A program made the translations under genes and the position numbers. Positions 51,970 to 61,106 of a stretch of DNA of 64,000 nt are shown here, piece by piece. The stretch comes from Streptomyces hawaiiensis. Lineage in GTDB: Bacteria; Actinomycetota; Actinomycetes; Streptomycetales; Streptomycetaceae. The first letter of the stretch is position 1; each line of letters starts with the position of its first letter. The stretch spans positions 620,001-684,000 of the forward strand of contig NZ_CP021978.1 of assembly GCF_004803895.1 (NCBI RefSeq), in the 5' to 3' direction. A model generated the notes under the pieces. That model had not been told where the DNA came from. It saw only the letters and a list, made by a program, of their open reading frames with translations, and searched no databases.

Positions 51970-52081
51970 CGTCTCACCTCCGCCCGGCGCACACGATGAC
52001 ACAGCTCGAACAGCAGGTCGAGAGGCCCTGGTTCGACCTACGGCCGCCCATTCGTTGAGTTTTCACCTACCCGGCTGAGGG

Positions 52082-52100
52082 TTTGGTAAGGCTCCCCTTA
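52082..52100. promoter_or_regulatory. Iron box (DmdR1/IdeR-type) upstream of the ABC lipoprotein gene
   Basis: TTTGGTAAGGCTCCCCTTA matches 15 of 19 positions of the Streptomyces iron-box consensus (TTAGGTTAGGCTCACCTAA) and has a TAAGG-CTCC-CCTTA symmetrical core. It lies 76 bases upstream of the lipoprotein start, in the divergent gap with the MpaB-like gene. It predicts repression by the Fe(II)-bound DtxR-family regulator. Confidence 0.6.
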
Positions 52101-52175
52101 TATGCTGACGTCGCCGATCAAGCCCCGGCCCGGGCCGCAGCGGCCTGCCCGATCTCTCGCACGACAGGATCCGAC

Positions 52176-53687
52176 ATGCGCACCACCTCCCGCGGCCTCA
52201 TAGCGGCGCTCGCTCTCACCCCTCTGCTGGCCGGCTGCTTCGCATCCGGCGACAGCGACACCGGCGCGGGATCGGGCGGGCGGCTGCGGGTCGCGCTGGC
52301 CGTGCCGCCGGTGCAGGCGCTGTCCCCGTACAGCAACGACGCCACCGTGCTGAGCAAGCTGTCCGTCGCCGAGGGTCTCACCGCCCTCGACAAGAACGGC
52401 ACGGCCAAGCCCGCCCTGGCGAAGTCCTGGAAGCAGGACGGCGACACCACCTGGACCTTCGAGCTGCGCAAGGCCGAGTTCCAGGACGGCACCGAGCTCA
52501 CCGCCCAGGCCGTCGTCGACGCGCTCGACCACGCGAGCGCGGCCAAGCCCAAGCCCCGCGTCCTGAGCGACGTGTCACTGACCGCCAAGGCCGACGACGC
52601 CGACACCGTCACCCTCACCACCAAGTCGCCCGACCCGGTACTGCCACTGCGGCTGGCCAGCCCCGCGCTGGCGATCCTGTCGGCGAAGGCGTACACGAAA
52701 GAAGGCACGGTCAGCCCCGTCGGCACCGGCACGGGTCCGTTCGAGATCACCCGGCTGAACGGCAAGACCAAGGCAGCTCTCGACCGCTTCGACGGCTACT
52801 GGGGCGGCAAGGCGAAGGCGCCCGGCATCGACGTCAGCTGGATCGCGGACGGGACGGCCCGTGCCAACGCGCTGCGCGGCGGCGAGACCGACATCGCCGA
52901 GTGGATCCCGACCGCCCAGGCGAAACTGCTCGACAAGGCGACCCGGCACGAGGTCCCCTCGGTGCGCACCGACAGCCTGATCCTCAACACCGGCAGCGGC
53001 CTGTTCACCGACGCCGGGCTGCGCGCCGCCGCCCGCGACGCCGTCGACGGCTCCGCGCTGGTCGACTCCGTCTTCGGCGGCTACGCCGACCCCGCGCAGG
53101 GCCTGTTCGGGCCCGCCGTCCCCTGGGCGGCCGACAAGCGCGTCGAGGTGACGGGCCGTGCCCAGGCCGCGACCGCCGCCGAGGTGCGGACCGGCACCAA
53201 GGGCAGGACGCTGCGGCTGGCCACCTACACCAACCGGGCCGAACTGCCCGAGGCGGCGACCGTGCTCCAGCAGCAGCTGGAGAAGGCCGGGTTCACCGTG
53301 AAGCAGGACGTGCGCGAGTACACGCAGATGGAGAGCGACCTCCTCGCCGGGAAGTACGACGCCCTGGTCTTCTCGCGGGTGACGCTGCTCGACACCGGTG
53401 ACGCGGTGGACTACCTGGCCAGCGACTTCACCAGCGAGGGCGTCTACAACATCGCCGGCCTGAAGAACGCCGCGGTGGACAAGGCCATCCGGGCCGCCGC
53501 GGCGGAGCGGGACACCGAGAGCCGCCGGGAGAAGATCATGCGGGCGGAGGCGGAGATCCTGCGCACCGACGCGGTGGTGCCGCTGGTCCACGAGCAGGCC
53601 GTGCAGGGCATCGCGGACGGCGTCGAGGGCGTGCTCCTCGACCCGCGCGAGCGGTCCCTGATCGACGTCGACACGCGCCTGAAGTAG
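52176..53687 (+). CDS. ABC transporter solute-binding lipoprotein (peptide/nickel/siderophore type)
   Basis: A 503-residue lipoprotein. The LLAGC lipobox (Cys near residue 21) anchors it to the membrane. The fold is the SBP_bac_5 (DppA/OppA/NikA) type: SVAEGLTALDKNG, the PVGTGTGPFEITR loop and the C-terminal ILRTDAVVPLVHEQAV. Ligands in the family are peptides, nickel or oligosaccharides; the upstream iron box suggests iron- or siderophore-related uptake here. The ATG at 52176 starts the signal peptide; the open frame begins earlier. It is followed 5 bases later by the permease fusion gene. Confidence 0.9.
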   Translation: MRTTSRGLIAALALTPLLAGCFASGDSDTGAGSGGRLRVALAVPPVQALSPYSNDATVLSKLSVAEGLTALDKNGTAKPALAKSWKQDGDTTWTFELRKAEFQDGTELTAQAVVDALDHASAAKPKPRVLSDVSLTAKADDADTVTLTTKSPDPVLPLRLASPALAILSAKAYTKEGTVSPVGTGTGPFEITRLNGKTKAALDRFDGYWGGKAKAPGIDVSWIADGTARANALRGGETDIAEWIPTAQAKLLDKATRHEVPSVRTDSLILNTGSGLFTDAGLRAAARDAVDGSALVDSVFGGYADPAQGLFGPAVPWAADKRVEVTGRAQAATAAEVRTGTKGRTLRLATYTNRAELPEAATVLQQQLEKAGFTVKQDVREYTQMESDLLAGKYDALVFSRVTLLDTGDAVDYLASDFTSEGVYNIAGLKNAAVDKAIRAAAAERDTESRREKIMRAEAEILRTDAVVPLVHEQAVQGIADGVEGVLLDPRERSLIDVDTRLK

Positions 53688-53692
53688 CCCGC

Positions 53693-55450
53693 ATGAGTCT
53701 CGCGCACACCCCCGCCGCCGCCCGCCCGTCCCTCTGGCCGGCGGCGGCCGGCCGTGTGCTCGCCGGCACCGCACTGCTCGGCGCCGTGGCCCTGCTCCCC
53801 TGGCTGTCCGGCGCCGACCCGGCCCGTACGGTGCTCCGCGCGCGCTCCGCCGACCAGAACCCCACACCGGCTGAACTGGCCACCGTGCGCGATCAGCTGG
53901 GCCTGGACGAGGGCCCCTGGGTCCACCTCGCGCACTGGCTGGGCGGCCTGCCCCGCGGGGACGCGGGCGTCTCATGGGTCTCCGGCGCACCGGTCATGCC
54001 GCAGGTGGGGACGGCCCTGTCGGTCTCCCTGACGCTGATGCTGGGCGCGTTCGCGGTCACGGCGCTGGTCGCCGGACTGGTGTGTGCCCGGACGGTCTTC
54101 CTCGGTTCCCGGCGCCGGCTGCGGCAGGACCGGGCGGGCACCCCGGCCGCCGTCCTCGCGTCGCTGCCGAAGTTCCTGCTCGCCTCGGTGCTGGCCACCG
54201 TGTGCGGGGTGTGGTGGGGATGGTTCCCCTCCAGCGGGTGGGAGGGTCCGCAGTCGATGGTGCTGCCCTCGCTCGCGCTGGGCGTCCCGTCGGGCGCGGT
54301 GCTCGGCGGGCTGCTCGACCAGGCGCTGCCCGCCGCCTTCCACGAACCCTGGGCGCGCACGGCCTACGCCACCGGGCTCCCGCCCCGTCACATCGGCCGC
54401 AACGGGCTGCGCCGCACCCTGCCCGGCATACTGCCGCAGCTGCTGCCGAGCGTGGTGGCCCTGGTCGGCGGTGCGGTCGCCGTGGAGAAGATCTTCAACA
54501 TTCCCGGGCTCGGCCGGCTCGCCCTGGAGGCGGCCGTCGCGCAGGACCTCCCCGTGCTGCAGACGGCGACCCTGGCTCTAATCCTGCTGGGCGTCGCCGC
54601 GGGCATGGTGATCCGCGCCCTGCGCCACGCCCTCCTCGGCCGGCCTCTGCGCGACGGTGCCCTGCCGACCCTGCACCGGCCTCCGCTCACGGTGCCGCGC
54701 TCCCTGCGCTGGATCACCGCGGTCTGTGCGCTGGCCCTGCTCGCCCTGGTGACAGCGGGCCTCCTGCGCGACCCGCTCCAGGTCGACACGGCGGCACGAC
54801 TGCTGCCCCCGTCCCTCGAACACCCGCTGGGCACGGACGCCCTGGGGCGTGACCTGCTGGCCCGGCTGGGCCACGGGGCGCTGCGCACGGCCGGGGTCGC
54901 CCTCGTCGTGACGACGGTCAGCGCCGTCACCGGACTGCTGCTGGGCATGGCACCGAGAGCGAGCGCGGGCCCGACGGAGGTCGTGTCCACCCTGCCCGCC
55001 GTCCTCGCGGGCCTGCTGATCGCGGGCGTGACCGGACCGTCGGTGTGGGGTGCGGCCTGCGCGGTCTGCGTGGTCGGCTGGAGCCCGTACGCCGCCCAGA
55101 CGGCAGCGCTGCTCGAACAGGAACGCGCGAGCGGGCACATCGCCGCGTCCGTCGCACTCGGCGCCGGGCGGCTGCACCTCCTGCGCCGCCACCTGCTGCC
55201 CTCGGTGGTCCCGGCCCTGCTGCGCAACGCCGTGCTCCGGCTGCCCACCACCGTCCTGGTCCTGGCCTCCCTGGGCTTCCTGGGTTTGGGCGAACAGCCG
55301 CCCACCCCGGAGTGGGGCCGCCTCCTCTCGGAGAACCAGCCGTACGCCGAACTGGCCCCCTGGACCGTCCTCGGCCCGGCCGCGGCGCTGGTGGTGCTGT
55401 CCGTGCTGGCGGTGACGGCCGGCGTGCTGGGACGCGGAAAGGGCGAGTAG
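53693..55450 (+). CDS. Fused two-domain ABC permease (DppB-DppC type)
   Basis: A 585-residue polypeptide with two ABC-permease halves. Residues 1-310 resemble DppB with the GPWVHLAHWLGGL and GLPPRHIGRNGLR elements. Residues ~325-585 resemble DppC (GTDALGRDLLARL and ALGAGRLHLLRRHLLPSVVPALL, carrying the EAA loop). Normally these are two proteins. No ATP-binding subunit follows: the next gene is on the other strand. ATPases must come from elsewhere. It is translationally close to the lipoprotein gene and ends at a strong bidirectional terminator. Confidence 0.86.
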   Translation: MSLAHTPAAARPSLWPAAAGRVLAGTALLGAVALLPWLSGADPARTVLRARSADQNPTPAELATVRDQLGLDEGPWVHLAHWLGGLPRGDAGVSWVSGAPVMPQVGTALSVSLTLMLGAFAVTALVAGLVCARTVFLGSRRRLRQDRAGTPAAVLASLPKFLLASVLATVCGVWWGWFPSSGWEGPQSMVLPSLALGVPSGAVLGGLLDQALPAAFHEPWARTAYATGLPPRHIGRNGLRRTLPGILPQLLPSVVALVGGAVAVEKIFNIPGLGRLALEAAVAQDLPVLQTATLALILLGVAAGMVIRALRHALLGRPLRDGALPTLHRPPLTVPRSLRWITAVCALALLALVTAGLLRDPLQVDTAARLLPPSLEHPLGTDALGRDLLARLGHGALRTAGVALVVTTVSAVTGLLLGMAPRASAGPTEVVSTLPAVLAGLLIAGVTGPSVWGAACAVCVVGWSPYAAQTAALLEQERASGHIAASVALGAGRLHLLRRHLLPSVVPALLRNAVLRLPTTVLVLASLGFLGLGEQPPTPEWGRLLSENQPYAELAPWTVLGPAAALVVLSVLAVTAGVLGRGKGE

Positions 55451-55453
55451 CAC

Positions 55454-55488
55454 GCGCCCCGGCCGGTAGCTTTCACCGGCCGGGGCGC
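55454..55488. terminator. Bidirectional terminator after the permease gene
   Basis: GCGCCCCGGCCGGT (55454-55467) and ACCGGCCGGGGCGC (55475-55488) form a perfect 14-base stem with a seven-base loop, between the convergent permease and D-2-hydroxyacid dehydrogenase genes. Confidence 0.9.
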
Positions 55489-55501
55489 CTGCTCCTCGCC
55501 C

Positions 55502-56485
55502 TCAGGCGGGGCGCTTCTCCTCGCTCACGTAGCCGCGCCGCTTGTCCACCACGTTGCGCAGCGGCCGGCCCTCGATGTGCCGGGTGAGGTTGTCGAGGAA
55601 CACCTCGACGAGCGCCTCCCGCTCGCCGGTGGTCTCGCCCGCCGTGTGCGGGGAGATCAGCACACCGGGCATGTCCCACAGGGGCGATTCGGCGGGCAGC
55701 GGTTCCTGGGCGAAGACGTCCAGGGCGGCGCCGGCGAGGCGTCCGGCGGCGAGGTGGTCGACCAGCGCCTCCTCGTCGACGAGTCCGCCCCGGCCGACGT
55801 TGATCAGTCGCGCTCCCGGCTTCATGGCGGCGAGCACGGGGGCGTCGACCATGCGCCGGGTGTCCGGGGTGAGGGGTGCGGCCAGGACGACGTAGTCCGC
55901 CGCCGCCAAGGCGGAGTGCAGGGTGGTCGCACCGTGGACCGTGCCGAAGTCGGGGTCGTCCGTGCGGGCCTTGCGGCCCGCGCCGCAGACCCGCATCCCG
56001 ACGGCGCGCAGCAGCCGGGCGACGGCCCGGCCGATCGGCCCCGTCCCCCAGACCAGCACGGTCCGTCCGGTGATGCCGTCACTGGGGCGCGGACGCCACT
56101 CGCGGCGCTGCTGGTGCTCCCAGGTGCCGGGAAAGTCCTTGGCGAGGGCGAGGATCAGCCCGAGGACGTACTCGGCGGCCGGCTGATCGTAGACCCCACG
56201 GGCGTTGGTCAGGACCACGCCCGGATCGTCCACCAGCGCGGGGAACAGGAAGGAGTCCACGCCCGCGGAGGCCGCGTGGACCCAGCGGGGTGCCTTCTCC
56301 GGGTTGTCGGGCCAGGCTTCGCGGATGGCCGGGGTGATGGTCACCCAGGCCAGGAGGGCGTCGGCGCCGGGAAGGAGGTAGGGCAGTTCCTCTTCGGTGG
56401 CGTAGACGGTGTCCGCGAGGCGTTCGATGAGCCCGGTGGCGGGTGGCCGGTTGCCCCGGTACAGGACGACGAGGCGGTCGGGCAT
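55502..56485 (-). CDS. D-isomer-specific 2-hydroxyacid dehydrogenase
   Basis: A 327-residue NAD(P)-dependent dehydrogenase that interconverts a 2-keto acid and a D-2-hydroxyacid. GTGPIGRAV is the Rossmann dinucleotide loop, INVGRGGLVD contains the substrate-binding Arg, DVFAQEPLP the catalytic Glu and SPHTAG the catalytic His. It resembles the hydroxypyruvate/phenylpyruvate reductase-type family members rather than SerA (no ACT domain). It is the last gene of the leftward polyamine-type locus (1-base gap after the SSADH gene), suggesting it disposes of a keto-acid intermediate; that is inference. Confidence 0.88.
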   Translation of the reverse strand: MPDRLVVLYRGNRPPATGLIERLADTVYATEEELPYLLPGADALLAWVTITPAIREAWPDNPEKAPRWVHAASAGVDSFLFPALVDDPGVVLTNARGVYDQPAAEYVLGLILALAKDFPGTWEHQQRREWRPRPSDGITGRTVLVWGTGPIGRAVARLLRAVGMRVCGAGRKARTDDPDFGTVHGATTLHSALAAADYVVLAAPLTPDTRRMVDAPVLAAMKPGARLINVGRGGLVDEEALVDHLAAGRLAGAALDVFAQEPLPAESPLWDMPGVLISPHTAGETTGEREALVEVFLDNLTRHIEGRPLRNVVDKRRGYVSEEKRPA

Positions 56486-56486
56486 G

Positions 56487-57938
56487 TCAGGCTCCGGTGG
56501 GGATGGCGATGTACTTGTACTCGAGGAACTCGCCGATGCCGACGCGGCCCCCTTCGCGGCCGAGGCCGGACTGTTTGACGCCGCCGAAGGGGGCGGCGGG
56601 GTTGGAGACGAGTCCGGTGTTGAGGCCGATCATGCCGGTCTCCAGACGCTCGCTGACGCGCAGGGCGCGGTCGAGGTTCTGGGTGAACAGGTAGGCGGCG
56701 AGGCCGAATTCGGTGTCGTTGGCGGCGGTGACGGCCTCGTCCTCGGTGTCGAAGGTGAGGAGGGCGGCGACGGGGCCGAAGACCTCGGTGTCGTTGATGG
56801 CGGCGTCGGGGGTGATGCCGGTCAGGACGGTGGGTGGGTAGAAGGAGCCGGGGCCTTCGGGGAGTTCGCCGCCGGTGAGGACGGTGGCGCCGCGCTTGAC
56901 GGCGTCGCACACGACGTCGTGGGCCTTGCTGCGGCCGGCCATGTCGATGAGGGGGCCGACGTCGGTGCCGGGTTGGGTGCCGTCGCCGACCTTCAGCGCG
57001 GCCATGCGGGTGGCCAGGCGGGTGGCGAACTCCTCGGCGATGGAGGTGTGGACGTAGATGCGGTTGGCGGCGCAGCAGGATTCGCCCATGTTGCGCATCT
57101 TGGCGACCATGGTGCCTTCGACGGCGGTGTCGAGGTCGGCGTCGTCGAAGACGATGAGGGGGGCGTTGCCGCCCAGTTCCATGCTGGTGCGGATGACGGT
57201 GTCGGCGCACTGGGCCAGCAGGATCCGGCCGACGCCGGTTGAGCCGGTGAAGGAGAGTTTGCGGATCTGCCCGCCGCGCAGCAGGGGCTCGACGACGCCG
57301 GCGGCGTCGGTGGTGACGATGATGTTCAGCACGCCGTCGGGCAGGCCTGCTTCCTTCAGGATCGCGGCGAGGGCGAGGCTGGTCAGGGGGGTCTGGGGGG
57401 CGGGTTTGAGGACGATGGTGCAGCCGGCGGCGATGGCGGGGCCGATCTTGCGGGTGCCCATCGCCAGGGGGAAGTTCCAGGGGGTGATGAGCAGGCAGGG
57501 GCCGACGGGCTGGCGGGTGACCAGGAGGCGGTTGCGGCCGTCGGGGGCGGTCATCATGCCGCCGTCGATACGCACGGCTTCCTCGGAGAACCAGCGGAAG
57601 AACTCGGCGCCGTAGGCGACTTCGGCCCGCGCCTCGGCCAGGGGCTTGCCCATCTCCAAGGTCATCAGCAGCGCGAGGTCCTCGGTGCGCGCGATGATGA
57701 TGTCGTAGGCGCGGCGCAGGATCTCACTGCGCACCCGGGGCGGGGTCGCGGCCCAGCCGGCTTGCGCCGCGACCGCCGCCTCGACGGCACGCTGCCCGTC
57801 GGCCGGGGAGGCGTCGGCGACCCGGCACAGCTCCTCGCCGGTGGCCGGGTTGTCGACGGACAGCGTCCGGCCGGACTCCGCGTCCTGCCAACCGCCGCCG
57901 ATGAAAAGCTGCTTGGGAACATCGTGGACGACAGTCAT
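56487..57938 (-). CDS. gabD: NAD(P)-dependent succinate-semialdehyde dehydrogenase family protein
   Basis: A 483-residue aldehyde dehydrogenase that oxidises succinate semialdehyde (or a related aldehyde) to the acid. FTGSTGVG is the cofactor loop, ELGGNAP carries the general-base Glu and GESCCAANR the catalytic Cys. Sequence order and the KPAPQTPLTSLAL stretch match the GabD/SSADH group, which closes the GABA and putrescine degradation route. It lies in a row with the PuuB-like oxidase and polyamine-type transporter, which supports polyamine or GABA use. The gabD symbol rests on motif resemblance. Confidence 0.9.
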   Translation of the reverse strand: MTVVHDVPKQLFIGGGWQDAESGRTLSVDNPATGEELCRVADASPADGQRAVEAAVAAQAGWAATPPRVRSEILRRAYDIIIARTEDLALLMTLEMGKPLAEARAEVAYGAEFFRWFSEEAVRIDGGMMTAPDGRNRLLVTRQPVGPCLLITPWNFPLAMGTRKIGPAIAAGCTIVLKPAPQTPLTSLALAAILKEAGLPDGVLNIIVTTDAAGVVEPLLRGGQIRKLSFTGSTGVGRILLAQCADTVIRTSMELGGNAPLIVFDDADLDTAVEGTMVAKMRNMGESCCAANRIYVHTSIAEEFATRLATRMAALKVGDGTQPGTDVGPLIDMAGRSKAHDVVCDAVKRGATVLTGGELPEGPGSFYPPTVLTGITPDAAINDTEVFGPVAALLTFDTEDEAVTAANDTEFGLAAYLFTQNLDRALRVSERLETGMIGLNTGLVSNPAAPFGGVKQSGLGREGGRVGIGEFLEYKYIAIPTGA

Positions 57939-57980
57939 CTCGGGGTCTCCTTGTATGCGTAGAGGTGCGCTGCCGCAGGG

Positions 57981-59261
57981 TCAGCGGATGCGGTCCAGCG
58001 TCTTGTAGTAGGCGCCCGCGAAGGGCAGGAACCAGGCGGTGCCGTTGTAGAGCGGGATGCGGGGCGGGGCCAGGTCGCGGACGGGGCTGGCCTCGGGGTG
58101 GCCGTCCATCACCTCGGCCATGACCTGCCCCATGTGCGTGGCCATCTGCACGCCGTGGCCCGCGTATCCCATGGAGTAGTACACGCCGTCGTCGGTCTGC
58201 CCGGCGTGCACGATACGGTCCATCGCGAAGCCGACGGAGCCGCCCCACACGTACTCGACCTTCGTTCGGGCGAGTTGGGGGAAGATCTCGCACATCTCCC
58301 GGAACAGCACCTGTCCGCTCTTCTTGTCCGAGGTGGGGTCGGACGGTGCGAAGCGGGCGCGGCCGCCGAACAGCAGCCGGTTGTCCGGGGTGAGCCGGAA
58401 GTAGTGGCATACCTGGTTGGAGTCGACGATGAGGCGGGCCTTCGGGATGATGTCCCGGGCGAGCTCCTCGCCGAGCGGCTCGGTCACGATGATGAAGCTG
58501 CCCAGGCAGACCTGCTGGCGACGCAGCCACGGGAAGTTCTTGTCCGTGTAGGCGTCGGTGGCCATCATGACCTGCCCGGCACGGATCACACCGCGCTCGG
58601 TGCTGACCTCGAACCGGCCGGCGGCGGTACGCCGTACGCCGATGGCCGCGTTGCGCTCGTGGATCTCGACACCGGTGCGCTCGCACGCCTCGGCCATGCC
58701 GCGCACGAAGCGGCCGACGTGCAGTGCCGCGCTGAACGGGTCGAGCAGGCCGCCGTGGTAGGCGTCGGATCCGATCTCGGCACGCAGCTCGGATTTGCCG
58801 ACCAGCGTGGTCTCGTGTCCGAAGTACTTGGCCAGGTCGCGCTGCTGGGCCTTCTTGCTCTCGAAGTGCGCGGGGCGGGACGCCACGCCCAGGCGTCCGA
58901 CGCGACGGAACTGGCAGTCGATGGACTCCTCGCTCACGAGCCGCTCGACGGTGTCCACGGCTTCGCCGTAGGAGTTGTAGATCTCGCGGGCCCGTTCGAG
59001 TCCGTAGCGGCGGATGGCCTGGTGTATGCCGATGGTGAAGCCCAGGTTCGCCATGCCGCCGTTGCGTGCGGAGGCCCCGGAGCCGATCTGGCTCTTCTCG
59101 ACAAGGGTGACACGGGCGCCCTTGCGGGCGGAGTGGAGGGCGGTGGACAGACCTGTCAGTCCGGCGCCGATGACCACCAGGTCGGTGTCCTCGGTCACTG
59201 GCTTGCCGGACCGGTCGGGGAACGCCCCGGCGGTTTCCACCCAGTACGGGATCGTCTTCAT
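57981..59261 (-). CDS. FAD-dependent amine oxidoreductase (DadA/PuuB-like)
   Basis: A 426-residue DAO-family flavoprotein. VVIGAGLTGLSTALH is the FAD-binding loop; RNGGMANLGFTIG is the conserved second segment; GYAGHGVQMATHMG is the C-terminal FAD signature of the D-amino-acid oxidase/gamma-glutamylputrescine oxidase group. It probably oxidises an amine and yields an aldehyde that the adjacent SSADH-type enzyme oxidises further. No gamma-glutamylputrescine synthetase is seen within the window, so the exact substrate is open. Confidence 0.88.
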   Translation of the reverse strand: MKTIPYWVETAGAFPDRSGKPVTEDTDLVVIGAGLTGLSTALHSARKGARVTLVEKSQIGSGASARNGGMANLGFTIGIHQAIRRYGLERAREIYNSYGEAVDTVERLVSEESIDCQFRRVGRLGVASRPAHFESKKAQQRDLAKYFGHETTLVGKSELRAEIGSDAYHGGLLDPFSAALHVGRFVRGMAEACERTGVEIHERNAAIGVRRTAAGRFEVSTERGVIRAGQVMMATDAYTDKNFPWLRRQQVCLGSFIIVTEPLGEELARDIIPKARLIVDSNQVCHYFRLTPDNRLLFGGRARFAPSDPTSDKKSGQVLFREMCEIFPQLARTKVEYVWGGSVGFAMDRIVHAGQTDDGVYYSMGYAGHGVQMATHMGQVMAEVMDGHPEASPVRDLAPPRIPLYNGTAWFLPFAGAYYKTLDRIR

Positions 59262-59364
59262 TTCGGGTCTCCTGCGGAAGTGTTCGGGGAGGGCGCGGCC
59301 GGGCTCGGCGGAGGCCCGGCCGACGGCGCTGTCAGCGGTGGCGCGGCCCGTGCCGACGCGAGGC

Positions 59365-60204
59365 TCAGGTGAGGGGTTCGATGGGGAGGGCGCTCTGGCC
59401 GTTGCGGTGTCCGCCGAGTTTGCGGACGAGGGCGACCAGGGCGAGGGCGAGGATGGCCAGGGCGATGAGGACGGCGCTGACCGCGGTGACGGTCGGGTCG
59501 ACGTCGAACTGCAGCGCGTTGAAGACGAGTACGGGCAGGGTTCGGGTGTCGGGGGTGGACAGGAACTGGGCGATGAAGAACTCGTCGAAGCTGGTGATGA
59601 AGGAGAACACCGCTGCCGCGATCAGGCCGGGGGTGGCCAGCGGGAAGGTGATGCGGCGGGCGATGGTCATCCGGCTGGCGCCCATGCTGGCGGCGGCGTC
59701 TTCGAGTCGTTCGTCGATGCCCTTCAGGGTGGAGATCATGATGAGGACGGCGATGGGTGCGGCGAGCACGGTGTGGCCGAGGGCGATGGCCAGGGGGCTG
59801 CCGAGCATGCCGGCGGGTTCGAAGAACAGGAACAGGCCGAGCGCGATGACCACCTGCGGGATGAGCATCGGAGCCAGGACCAGCCCGTAGACCGCGGCGT
59901 GCAGGGGCAGCCGGCCACGGGCCAGGGCCATGGCGGCGGTGACGCCCAGGATCAGGGAGAACACCGTCGTCAGCGAGGCGATGAGGCTGGACAGGGCGAT
60001 GGAGGTGGCCCAGTTGCCGCCGGGTGCGGCCATCTGCTCGTACCAGCGGGTGCTGTACTCCTGCGGCGGGAAGGTTCCGATGCCGTCCGCGCCGAAGGAG
60101 GTGACCAGGATGATCACGATGGGCATGGCCAGGAACAGCAGGATCGCGGTGGCGCTCAGGCCGCGGCCGATGTGTCCGGCCCGGGTGGGGGGCAGTTCCA
60201 TCAT
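59365..60204 (-). CDS. ABC transporter permease (PotC-like)
   Basis: A 279-residue permease with about six transmembrane helices and the EAA cytoplasmic loop, here as AAASMGASRMTIARRITFPLATPG. The arrangement and MPIVIILVTSFG start match the spermidine/putrescine PotC subunit. It starts at ATGATG and overlaps the PotB-like stop by four bases. It works with the PotB-like permease, the PotA-like ATPase and the PotD-like lipoprotein upstream. The transported substrate could be a polyamine or a related amine; the neighbouring oxidase and dehydrogenase support this. Confidence 0.9.
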   Translation of the reverse strand: MMELPPTRAGHIGRGLSATAILLFLAMPIVIILVTSFGADGIGTFPPQEYSTRWYEQMAAPGGNWATSIALSSLIASLTTVFSLILGVTAAMALARGRLPLHAAVYGLVLAPMLIPQVVIALGLFLFFEPAGMLGSPLAIALGHTVLAAPIAVLIMISTLKGIDERLEDAAASMGASRMTIARRITFPLATPGLIAAAVFSFITSFDEFFIAQFLSTPDTRTLPVLVFNALQFDVDPTVTAVSAVLIALAILALALVALVRKLGGHRNGQSALPIEPLT

Positions 60205-61103
60205 GAGCTGCTCCTTCGTGCGGCCGTCTTCTTGCGGCGGAGCTTGGCCAGGCCGAGCACGCCCAGGCCGGCGAAGGTGAGCAGGAGCAGGATGACGCCG
60301 AAGGCGGCGGCGGAGTTCCACTGGTCCTGCTTCATCACCTGTTGGTCGATCAGCGCGGCGACGACGGTCTGCTTGTCGCCGCCCATCAGGGCGGGGGTGA
60401 TGTAGTAGCCCAGGCACAGGATGAAGCTGAGCAGGCCCGCGGTGCCGATGCCGGGCGCGACCAGCGGCAGATAGATCCTGGTGAAGATCGTCAGGCGGGA
60501 GGCGCCGAAGCCTGCCGCCGCGGCCAGGAGCCGGCCGTCGACCCCGCGCATCACGCCCTGGAGGACCAGGACGGTGTAGGGGAGCATGACGGAGGTGGTG
60601 CCGATGACCACACCGGTCTCGTTGTACAGCAGCGAATACGGGGCCCCGGGAGCGTGCACGGAGGTCAGCAGGGTGTTGATGAGCCCGTGCTCACCGAGCA
60701 TGATGATCCACCCGTAGGTGCGCACCAGGGCGCTGATGAAGTGCGGCACGACCACGATCAGCATCGCCAGCGCCGCGAACACCGGCCGCATCCGGGCGAT
60801 GGCGTGCGCCAGGACGAAACCCACCAGCAGACTCAGCACCGCCGTCTCAGCGGAGATCCGCAGGGTGGACATCAGCACCGACAGGTTCACACCGCTGAGG
60901 GCGTCGGCGTACCAGTGGAGTGTGAAGCCGCCACTGTCGCCCTTGAGGCTGAGGGAAAGGACGCCGATGATCGGGTAGACGAACAGGATCAGCAGGAACA
61001 CCGTGACGGGCACGGCGTTGACCAGGGCGGTGCGGGAGCGGTGTCCGCGCTTCTCGGACGTCTTGACACGCACCTTGGTGGGTGCGACAGCGGTGCCGGC
61101 CAC
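60201..61103 (-). CDS. ABC transporter permease (PotB-like)
   Basis: A 300-residue permease with a cytosolic basic N-terminus (KTSEKRGHRSRT) and about six transmembrane helices. The EAA-type loop is AAAGFGASRLTIFTRIYLPLVAPG. It is the PotB type. The stop overlaps the PotC-like start (ATGA), and the start lies 3 bases after the ATPase gene's stop, so the subunits are closely coupled. Confidence 0.9.
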   Translation of the reverse strand: MAGTAVAPTKVRVKTSEKRGHRSRTALVNAVPVTVFLLILFVYPIIGVLSLSLKGDSGGFTLHWYADALSGVNLSVLMSTLRISAETAVLSLLVGFVLAHAIARMRPVFAALAMLIVVVPHFISALVRTYGWIIMLGEHGLINTLLTSVHAPGAPYSLLYNETGVVIGTTSVMLPYTVLVLQGVMRGVDGRLLAAAAGFGASRLTIFTRIYLPLVAPGIGTAGLLSFILCLGYYITPALMGGDKQTVVAALIDQQVMKQDQWNSAAAFGVILLLLTFAGLGVLGLAKLRRKKTAARRSSS

Positions 61104-61106
61104 GGC

